Source of the DNA: an uncultured Clostridia bacterium
GTDB lineage: Bacteria; Bacillota; Clostridia; Saccharofermentanales; DTU023
Length of the DNA: 7,468 nt
Direction of reading: 5' to 3'
Assembly: GCA_947254895.1 (NCBI GenBank)
Contig: CAMYEY010000066.1
Location: 1 to 7,468 of the forward strand
Positions 1 to 5,112 of this stretch are shown one piece after another. Position 1 is the stretch's first letter. Each line of letters starts with the position of its first letter. Both the position numbers and the translations under genes were made by a program. The notes below the pieces were generated by a model, which worked only from the letters and a program-made list of their open reading frames with translations, had not been told where the DNA came from and did not search any database.

Positions 1-25
1 GGTTCGAGCCCTGTATCTCCCACCA
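1..25 (+). tRNA. tRNA gene, 3' end only (isotype uncertain, possibly Val)
   Basis: The window opens inside the T arm of a tRNA. The last two bases of the 5' T-stem strand (GG) are followed by the T loop TTCGAGC (3-9), the 3' T-stem strand CCTGT (10-14), the 3' acceptor strand ATCTCCC (15-21), discriminator A22 and an encoded CCA (23-25). The missing 5' acceptor strand should therefore read GGGAGAT. The anticodon is outside the window, so the isotype cannot be read. From memory, some lactic-acid bacterial tRNA-Val genes have a similar acceptor stem, which is only a weak suggestion. A tmRNA 3' end is unlikely because position 70 is C, not the U needed for the alanine G3-U70 pair. A terminator follows directly. 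Confidence 0.88.
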
Positions 26-29
26 TCGG

Positions 30-66
30 AAAAGCCCTGAAACACTTGCGTTTTAGGGCTTTTTTC
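30..66 (+). terminator. Intrinsic terminator after the tRNA gene
   Basis: A 14-bp stem pairs AAAAGCCCTGAAAC (30-43) with GTTTTAGGGCTTTT (50-63), with one G-T wobble, around the 6-nt loop ACTTGC. The descending arm runs into six T residues (60-65). It lies 5 bp past the tRNA CCA end, so it should end the tRNA transcript and insulate the sucrose operon from it. The A-rich upstream arm could also allow some termination on the other strand. Confidence 0.9.
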
Positions 67-97
67 TTGTCACTATATTATGAATTATAAAATTTGC

Positions 98-111
98 ACA
101 AAATGTTTACA
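98..111 (-). promoter_or_regulatory. Operator-like element 1 (cre/ScrR-like), over the -35 box
   Basis: Read on the minus strand this is TGTAAACATTTTGT. By hand it agrees at 12 of 14 positions with the CcpA cre consensus TGWAARCGYTWNCW, but it lacks the central CpG (CA instead) that LacI-family proteins usually require. It covers the candidate -35 box, where a bound repressor would block RNA polymerase. It could serve CcpA or a ScrR-type sucrose repressor, neither of which is encoded in this window. A second element of the same type is at 193-206. Confidence 0.35.
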
Positions 112-135
112 GAAATAAGGATTTTTTGCTTTAAT
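106..135 (+). promoter_or_regulatory. Candidate sigma-A promoter of the sucrose operon
   Basis: TTTACA (106-111) is a -35-like box and TTTAAT (130-135) a -10-like box, separated by 18 bp in an A/T-rich stretch. Both deviate from consensus, as is common for regulated promoters. Transcription would begin near 142, leaving a leader of about 110 nt before the scrA start. The -35 box lies inside the operator-like element at 98-111. This is inferred from sequence only. Confidence 0.45.
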
Positions 136-147
136 ATGTATGAGACA

Positions 148-167
148 TGGCTGGGTGGCCCCGGCTA
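148..167 (+). other. GC-rich hairpin in the scrA leader
   Basis: An 8-bp stem pairs 148-155 (TGGCTGGG) with 160-167 (CCCGGCTA), closing a TGGC loop. It includes two G-U wobble pairs. It stands out because the flanking leader is strongly A/T-rich. No T tract follows, so it is not an ordinary terminator. No antiterminator target of the SacT/LicT type is recognisable. It may stabilise the transcript 5' end or be fortuitous. Confidence 0.35.
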
Positions 168-192
168 AAGATGAATTTAGACAAAATAATAT

Positions 193-206
193 TTTTAGAG
201 TTTACA
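193..206 (-). promoter_or_regulatory. Operator-like element 2 (cre/ScrR-like), in the scrA leader
   Basis: Read on the minus strand this is TGTAAACTCTAAAA. It has the same TGTAAAC half as element 1 and again agrees with the cre consensus at 12 of 14 positions, without the central CpG. It lies downstream of the predicted transcription start, where bound protein could act as a roadblock or form a loop with element 1. The offset between the two is 95 bp. Confidence 0.3.
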
Positions 207-252
207 GCTGGAGACCTGGTCAGAACATACTATTCAAAGAATGGAGATACGT

Positions 253-1638
253 ATGGATTACAAAAAAATCGCACAAGACCTTCTGTCTAAGATAGGTGGC
301 AAGGAGAATGTTGTGTCGGCAGCCCACTGTGCTACGAGGCTCCGCCTAGTTATTGGAGACAATGCAAAGGTTAATGAAGCAGCAGTAGAAGAAGTTGAGG
401 GCGTCAAGGGGGTCTTTAGTTCGGCAGGACAATTACAGATTATCTTTGGTACCGGTACAGTCAATAAAGTTTTTGCTGAATTTGCTAGGGAGGCCGGCGT
501 GGCTGAATCTTCAAAAGAAGAGGTCAAACAGGTTGCTGCAGCTAAGCAGAGTCCTTTCAAAAAAGCCATTAAAACCTTAGGTGATGTCTTTGTTCCAATT
601 ATTCCGGCGATCGTTGCCAGTGGCCTGATCATGGGCCTCTTAGAAGGTCTTGGTAAGGCGGTACCCAGCTTAAATGAGTCTGGTTTGTTCCAGATTCTCT
701 TACTTTTTAGCAACGCAGCCTTTGTCTTTTTACCTATTTTAGTTGCCGTAAGTTCGGCTAAGGTTTTCGGTGGAAACCTTTTCCTCGGTGCGGTCATCGG
801 CATGATTATGATTCATCCAAATTTAATGAACGCTTGGGCTGTAGCCAGTGCAGAGTCGGTTCCAACAGTTTCGGCTTGGTTTGGCCTTTATGAGGTTCCT
901 TTGGTTGGTTATCAAGGTCACGTCATACCGGTCGTGGTTGCTGTTCTATTGATGTCGGTCATTGAAAAGAAACTTCATAAGGTAGTTCCGGCCATGATTG
1001 ACCTCTTCGTTACCCCGCTGGTAACCGTTGTCGTTACTGGCTATATTACCTTAACTGTGATTGGACCCATCTTTTCCTATCTGGAAAATCTGGTCCTTGA
1101 TGGTGCCAAAATGCTCATTGCTTTGCCTTTAGGTCTTGGTGCTGCTTTGGCCGGTGCCCTCTATGCCCCGACTGTCGTAGCTGGTGTTCACCATATGTAC
1201 AATGCTCTTGAAGCTGGTCTTTTAAGTTCAACCGGACTTAATATCTGGATGCCGATTGCTACGGCTGCGAATGTCGGCCAGGGTGCTGCTGCTCTAGCTG
1301 TGGCTGTTAAAAGCAAAAATCAACGGATTAAATCTATGGCTCTTCCGTCCTCTTTATCTGCTTTTCTTGGTATAACCGAACCGGCTATTTTTGGTGTTAA
1401 CCTCCGCTACATGAAACCGTTTGTAGCCGGTTGTGCAGGGGGTCTGGTGGGCGGTTTGGTTTCTGGTTTGACCGGAATCGGAGCTACAGCCTACGGAGTA
1501 ACGGGGGTTTTTGGTTTTCTAATTACAACTGATCATAGCTTGCAATACGCTCTGGTTATGGTAGCTTCAATTGTTACAGCCTTTGTCCTATCTTGGCTCC
1601 TCTATAGTGATAAGGATGCCAGTAAAGTCCAGAAATAA
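253..1638 (+). CDS. scrA: Sucrose-specific PTS transporter, EIIBC
   Basis: This inner-membrane permease takes up sucrose and releases sucrose-6-phosphate. The N-terminal EIIB domain (residues about 1-85) has the phospho-cysteine in AHCATRLR, which is C26 if translation starts at the ATG at 253. The EIIC domain (about 100-461) is a multi-span membrane protein with the family motifs TLGDVFVPIIPAIVASGLI, GVHHMYNALEAGLL and GITEPAIFGVNLR (about 373-385). The ATG at 253 is preferred over the in-frame ATG at 241 because GGAG (243-246) sits 6 nt before 253, nothing good precedes 241, and MDYKKIA is the usual family N-terminus. The protein is then 461 aa. No EIIA domain is fused; a separate EIIA gene lies two genes downstream. 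Sucrose specificity rests on the HHMYNALEAG motif and the adjacent scrB; related EIIBCs carry trehalose or beta-glucosides. Confidence 0.93.
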   Translation: MDYKKIAQDLLSKIGGKENVVSAAHCATRLRLVIGDNAKVNEAAVEEVEGVKGVFSSAGQLQIIFGTGTVNKVFAEFAREAGVAESSKEEVKQVAAAKQSPFKKAIKTLGDVFVPIIPAIVASGLIMGLLEGLGKAVPSLNESGLFQILLLFSNAAFVFLPILVAVSSAKVFGGNLFLGAVIGMIMIHPNLMNAWAVASAESVPTVSAWFGLYEVPLVGYQGHVIPVVVAVLLMSVIEKKLHKVVPAMIDLFVTPLVTVVVTGYITLTVIGPIFSYLENLVLDGAKMLIALPLGLGAALAGALYAPTVVAGVHHMYNALEAGLLSSTGLNIWMPIATAANVGQGAAALAVAVKSKNQRIKSMALPSSLSAFLGITEPAIFGVNLRYMKPFVAGCAGGLVGGLVSGLTGIGATAYGVTGVFGFLITTDHSLQYALVMVASIVTAFVLSWLLYSDKDASKVQK

Positions 1639-1666
1639 TGGCTGAGCCAACGTTAAGGAGAATGCC

Positions 1667-3190
1667 ATGAATGCTTTGGCAAAACTAATTGATGAGGCGA
1701 GGCTAAAAGTGGAAGAAGCAGAGTCTGATGAAGTTTCTGCAGATCCTTGGCGGTTACTTTACCACCTGATGCCACCGGTTGGCTGGCTTAATGACCCTAA
1801 TGGTCTCTGCTACTTTAATGGATCCTACCATGTGTTTTTCCAGTATGCCCCCTTTTCTGCGGATGGGGCAGGCCTTAAGATCTGGGGTCACTACCAGTCC
1901 AAGGACCTGATTAACTGGACTTACAAGGGAGCTCCCGTTTTGCCTGATACAGCCTGGGATTGCCATGGTGTTTATTCCGGCTCTAGCTTTGTGGGAGAAA
2001 ATCCAGGACAAGCACCTAGTGCAGACCATAGCCAAACCTGCCATATTTTTTACACGGGTAATGTGAAAGAGCCAGGTCGGCATGATTACATCAATAGTGG
2101 TCGCGGGTCAGCTACGATAACCTTAGTATTTGAACCGGGAGGAAAGTTTGGAGAAAAGCAGTTGCTCCTATCCAATGAAGATTATCCTGCAGATTATAGT
2201 TGCCATATACGGGACCCCAAGGTTTGGCAGCAAGAGCAAAATTATTATATGGTTTTGGGGGCCAGGACGAAGTCAGGCCACGGTGGTGTTTTGCAATATA
2301 GGAGTCGAGATCTAGTCCACTGGGAACTGGATCAAAAGATTGGTCCTAAGGAGAAATTTGGCTATATGTGGGAATGTCCGGACATCTTTAACTTGGATGA
2401 TTCAGGTAGGACTACCTATATTTTGTCCTTTTCTCCACAAGGTTTAGAGAGGGGGAGGGAGAGCTTTCAAAATGTCTATCAAAGTGGCTACCTGATTATG
2501 ACTCGGGACCAGGTTTATCAGACTGGAGGGGACCAGGTTCGCCAGGTCCAACTGGATCAAGTAAAGTTTAGAGAGTGGGACTATGGTTTTGATTTTTATG
2601 CTCCTCAAACTTTTCAAGACCAGTCTGGACGGAGAATATTGATTGCCTGGGCCGGCCTGCCCGATATCCAGGAGGAATATCAAAATCCAACAGTAGCAAG
2701 GGGTTGGCAGCATTGTTTGAGCTTACCTCGCGTTTTGACCTTTCGCCAAGGGCAAGTTTATCAGGAACCGGTAGAGGAGCTGCAAAAGTTGAGACAAGAG
2801 GGTCAGATCCTTCGCTCGGAGAAAAAGGAGACCCCGATGGCTTATCAACTTCATACCAGGTCTTATGAACTGTATCTACCCAACGTGAAAGAGCCGGAAG
2901 GTTGCTTACGTCTGGGTCAAGATCTGGAATTCAGGTGGAAGCCGGGACTTTGTCTGCTGGAGTTTTTGAATGAAACAGGAGCCGGCAGGAAGGTCCGTTA
3001 TTGTCCTTTGAATGGGTTGACTAGCCTAAGGCTTATGGCAGATAATTCTATCCTAGAGTTTTATTTGAACGAAGGAGAAAGGGTTATGACCACCCGCTAT
3101 TATCCGGTGGAAAAAGACCATAGCATTTACTGTACGGGCGGCCAGACATTACAATTGTGGACACTGGCAAAACCTAGCGTGAACAAGTAA
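1667..3190 (+). CDS. scrB: Sucrose-6-phosphate hydrolase (GH32 invertase)
   Basis: This cytoplasmic enzyme hydrolyses sucrose-6-phosphate, made by the upstream transporter, to glucose-6-phosphate and fructose. The GH32 five-bladed propeller is recognisable from WLNDPNG (residues 40-46, nucleophile D43), RDP (182-184, transition-state stabiliser D183) and WECPD (235-239, acid/base E236). The C-terminal part (about 370-507) fits the GH32 beta-sandwich domain. It lies 28 bp after scrA with AAGGAG (1655-1660) 6 nt before the ATG, so it is co-transcribed. At 507 aa it is slightly longer than many ScrB proteins. One contribution is an 8-residue tandem pattern beginning DQV at 281, 289 and 297, just before the conserved DYGFDFYAPQTF block. 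There is no signal peptide, which fits an intracellular phospho-sugar hydrolase rather than a secreted levanase. Confidence 0.95.
   Translation: MNALAKLIDEARLKVEEAESDEVSADPWRLLYHLMPPVGWLNDPNGLCYFNGSYHVFFQYAPFSADGAGLKIWGHYQSKDLINWTYKGAPVLPDTAWDCHGVYSGSSFVGENPGQAPSADHSQTCHIFYTGNVKEPGRHDYINSGRGSATITLVFEPGGKFGEKQLLLSNEDYPADYSCHIRDPKVWQQEQNYYMVLGARTKSGHGGVLQYRSRDLVHWELDQKIGPKEKFGYMWECPDIFNLDDSGRTTYILSFSPQGLERGRESFQNVYQSGYLIMTRDQVYQTGGDQVRQVQLDQVKFREWDYGFDFYAPQTFQDQSGRRILIAWAGLPDIQEEYQNPTVARGWQHCLSLPRVLTFRQGQVYQEPVEELQKLRQEGQILRSEKKETPMAYQLHTRSYELYLPNVKEPEGCLRLGQDLEFRWKPGLCLLEFLNETGAGRKVRYCPLNGLTSLRLMADNSILEFYLNEGERVMTTRYYPVEKDHSIYCTGGQTLQLWTLAKPSVNK
2505..2563 (+). repeat. 24-bp periodic tandem repeat inside scrB
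   Basis: GGGACCAGGTT occurs at 2505-2515 and again at 2529-2539, exactly 24 bp later. A diverged third copy of the codons (GAT CAA GTA) starts at 2555, another 24 bp on. In protein terms DQV recurs every 8 residues (281, 289, 297). The frame is preserved. It looks like a small in-frame duplication in a surface loop of the enzyme. Confidence 0.6.
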
Positions 3191-3217
3191 ATGTTGAAGA
3201 AGTAGAAGGAGAAAGAT

Positions 3218-3730
3218 ATGTTTGGAAAGATGAAAAAATTATTTGGTAATAAACCGGAGGGACCGGAAGAGTTTAAGGCTCCCTTAATTGGTAAGTTAGT
3301 GACCATGCAGGATGTACCTGATCCCACTTTTGCTAAAGAGATGCTGGGACCTGGTTTTGCCATTATCCCTACAGAGGGTAAACTGTTTGCCCCTGTAAAA
3401 GGTGAGGTTACTCTGGTTTTTGATACTCTTCATGCTATTGCGATCACCACAGAGGCTGGAGCAGAATTAATTTTTCACGTCGGCCTTGATACTGTCAAGG
3501 AGGGCGGTCAAGGTTTTGAAGCACAGGTTGCTGTGGGTGATAAGGTCAAAGCGGGAGACCTCCTCTTGACCTTTGACCTAGACGGACTTGAGGCTAAGGG
3601 CTATAACATGATCACCCCGGTTATTTTGACTAACAAGGACCTCTTTAGCAAGGCTGAAATCAATCAGACGATGCTGAATCAGAATGTTGGTCTAGATGAC
3701 CTAGTTTATACTTTGGAAAAAGCTGAATAG
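3218..3730 (+). CDS. PTS EIIA component, glucose type (free-standing)
   Basis: This is a soluble phosphocarrier that takes phosphate from HPr and passes it to the EIIB cysteine. At 170 aa it matches stand-alone EIIA-Glc (Crr-like) proteins. The conserved core has the two active-site histidines: H72 in DTLHAIAI (equivalent to E. coli H75) and the phosphorylated H87 in LIFHVGLDTV (equivalent to H90), followed by the GGQGFEAQVAVGDKVKAGD block. AAGGAG (3206-3211) sits 6 nt before the ATG. It starts 27 bp after scrB and is the last gene before the terminator, so its most likely partner is the ScrA EIIBC in the same operon, which has no EIIA of its own. Serving other EIIBC proteins as well is possible. 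Partner assignment is inference; family assignment is secure. Confidence 0.93.
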   Translation: MFGKMKKLFGNKPEGPEEFKAPLIGKLVTMQDVPDPTFAKEMLGPGFAIIPTEGKLFAPVKGEVTLVFDTLHAIAITTEAGAELIFHVGLDTVKEGGQGFEAQVAVGDKVKAGDLLLTFDLDGLEAKGYNMITPVILTNKDLFSKAEINQTMLNQNVGLDDLVYTLEKAE

Positions 3731-3788
3731 TTTAACATAGACTAAATCACATTCTGAGTAGGAAAAAATAGATAGCCTAGATAGTGGG

Positions 3789-3820
3789 AAAAGGCCGTAC
3801 CTTGCATGGACGGCCTTTTT
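3789..3820 (+). terminator. Intrinsic terminator of the sucrose operon
   Basis: A perfect 10-bp stem pairs AAAAGGCCGT (3789-3798) with ACGGCCTTTT (3810-3819) around an 11-nt loop, ending in five T residues (3816-3820). It lies 58 bp after the EIIA stop codon. The convergent deacetylase gene ends 110 bp to the right with no terminator of its own visible, so this hairpin may also stop that transcript. On the minus strand the T run is only four bases, so it would be weaker in that direction. Confidence 0.88.
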
Positions 3821-3929
3821 ATAATTCCCTGTTTGGGTTGAAATTGTATTCTTTAGTGTGGGCTACCATTCACCAAGGTCTAGTTTGAAGTTGGTGGATA
3901 TATCTTGGAGGTTCCATTCCTGAATGCAC

Positions 3930-4895
3930 TTATTCCGCTGCCTTGAGGGTATTGTAGGCCCGTCCTTCCAAGAGGTCGATTCCGTAGATTTCAAATAGGT
4001 CGGAGACAGTGACAAAGCGGTAGCCTTGGTCGTATAAGATGGGCATAACCCTTTCCACAGCATCAGCAGTTGCCGGATATAGAGAATGCATGAGGACGAT
4101 GGCACCAGGAAAAACCTGCATCAGGGCTTGGCTGATGGCGTCGGCATCTCTTGAGCTCCAGTCCATGGTGTCTACATTCCAGAGGATGAAGGGATGTGGG
4201 ATGAGGTCTAGGGTGTTTTGATTGTAAGCACCATAGGGTGGACGGAAAAGCTTTATCTTATAGTCCGTGATCTGGGCTAGAGCATCTTCGGTAGATTTAA
4301 ACTCTGCTTGGACCTGGTCCGGACTAAGCTTGGTTAAGTCCGGGTGGTTAAAGGTGTGGTTGCCAATCTCCGAACCTTGCTCGAGGATGCTTTGAATAAT
4401 CTCACCATTTGCTCCAATATTTGAACCGACCATGAAAAAGCTAGCATGACCCCCATATTGATTGAGCAGGTTTAAAAGTCTTTGATCAACAGGGGCGTAG
4501 GGTCCGTCATCAAAGGTAAGGGCTATAAATTTGTAACCCTTATCGACCATTTCTTTATATTTTTTGAGTCTTTCTTGTTTGCTTTTGTCTGCCAGGTTGA
4601 TAGTTCCATCTTGTTGAGAAATGGAATTGCCCTTCCCTTTGCCTTGATTAGTATCTGAGGGTAAAGTTATTTTTCCTAAAGTTTCTTGGGTGGACTGTTC
4701 CGATGTTTTAAGGGGGAAAGTCTGGTTGCTAGCTGTCTCGGTAATGTTACTTGAATTACCTTGACCTGTGTTTCCAGCTAAAGTATCCTTGAACCAGAGT
4801 TGGTAGCAGGCGGTTCCAACTAAAATTATCAATAGTAGGAATGCTATTGCCATCAGTCCGGTTAGTGTTTTGTTTTTAGATTTGTTATCCCGCAT
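3930..4895 (-). CDS. Membrane-anchored polysaccharide deacetylase (NodB/CE4, PgdA-like)
   Basis: It probably removes acetyl groups from N-acetylglucosamine in peptidoglycan or another surface glycan, a modification that lowers lysozyme sensitivity in Gram-positives. The start is placed at the ATG at 4895 (321 aa): a GAGG on the coding strand (complement of 4905-4908) lies 9 nt upstream, while the in-frame ATG at 4934 has no binding site. A short basic N-terminus is followed by one hydrophobic span (residues about 11-30), then a polar Ser/Thr/Gln/Gly-rich linker to about 110. The NodB domain (about 122-305) has TFDDGP (127-132, metal and catalytic Asp), NHTFNH (metal-binding H180 and H184), RPPYG (218-222), DTMDW (242-246) and LMHS (H270). 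The last motif has Ser where Asp is common. The topology predicts an extracellular catalytic domain. The exact substrate cannot be told from sequence. Confidence 0.9.
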   Translation of the reverse strand: MRDNKSKNKTLTGLMAIAFLLLIILVGTACYQLWFKDTLAGNTGQGNSSNITETASNQTFPLKTSEQSTQETLGKITLPSDTNQGKGKGNSISQQDGTINLADKSKQERLKKYKEMVDKGYKFIALTFDDGPYAPVDQRLLNLLNQYGGHASFFMVGSNIGANGEIIQSILEQGSEIGNHTFNHPDLTKLSPDQVQAEFKSTEDALAQITDYKIKLFRPPYGAYNQNTLDLIPHPFILWNVDTMDWSSRDADAISQALMQVFPGAIVLMHSLYPATADAVERVMPILYDQGYRFVTVSDLFEIYGIDLLEGRAYNTLKAAE

Positions 4896-5048
4896 ATAAA
4901 ATAACCTCAAATATTTAACTTTATTATTACACATCCGGCATTAATTTTGCGTTAAGCTGAGTATCTTTAAACATTCTTAAAAATAATTTTTATGAAAGAT
5001 AGCGAGGTTTGCTAGAAAGGCTACAAATTAAAAGTTTTAATGAGAATT

Positions 5049-5068
5049 AGGTTATAATAAAGTAACCT
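5049..5068 (+). promoter_or_regulatory. rnr promoter -10 box inside an inverted repeat
   Basis: A perfect -10 hexamer TATAAT is at 5053-5058, about 55 bp before the rnr start. No good -35 box is seen at normal spacing; TTAAAA at 5028-5033 is off by spacing (19 bp). The -10 is embedded in a perfect 6-bp inverted repeat, AGGTTA (5049-5054) and TAACCT (5063-5068), with an 8-bp spacer. This geometry would let a dimeric repressor cover the -10 box, but it may be chance. Confidence 0.4.
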
Positions 5069-5112
5069 GTTGTAGATAATAGTTTACCATTGAGTAATAG
5101 CAAAGGAAGTAC

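Noticed and set aside
1..25. 3' end of tmRNA (ssrA), suggested by the nearby rnr
   Set aside because: The acceptor strand has C at position 70 where tmRNA needs U for the G3-U70 alanine identity pair, and rnr lies over 5 kb away with no smpB between.
140..240. SacT/LicT-type RNA antitermination target in the scrA leader
   Set aside because: No recognisable antiterminator sequence is present, and no terminator overlaps the hairpin at 148-167.
258..803. 181-aa open frame on the minus strand within scrA
   Set aside because: It is fully antisense to a clear EIIBC gene, has no recognisable domain or binding site, and its composition follows the complement of scrA codons.
3871..3896. Inverted repeat CACCAA/TTGGTG as a terminator for the deacetylase gene
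   Set aside because: The arms are only 6 bp with a 14-nt spacer and no T tract on either strand.
3863..3929. Minus-strand frame ending in FKLDLGEW beyond the deacetylase stop, possibly a lost C-terminus after a frameshift
   Set aside because: The deacetylase domain is already complete before its own stop at 3930, and the extra residues match no family feature I recognise. The frame overlaps the gene in the wrong register.
4770..4895. Lipoprotein signal in the deacetylase (hydrophobic span ending GTAC)
   Set aside because: The residue at -3 of the cysteine is Gly instead of Leu, Val or Ile, so the lipobox is poor. A simple membrane anchor explains the segment better.
4932..4934. Upstream ATG giving a 334-aa deacetylase
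   Set aside because: There is no ribosome binding site before it, whereas the ATG at 4895 has GAGG at good spacing and leads straight into the membrane span.
4935..5112. Remnant of the missing RNase R N-terminus in another frame, implying a frameshift
   Set aside because: The interval is A/T-rich with stop codons, carries the -10 box and is too short to encode the missing domains.
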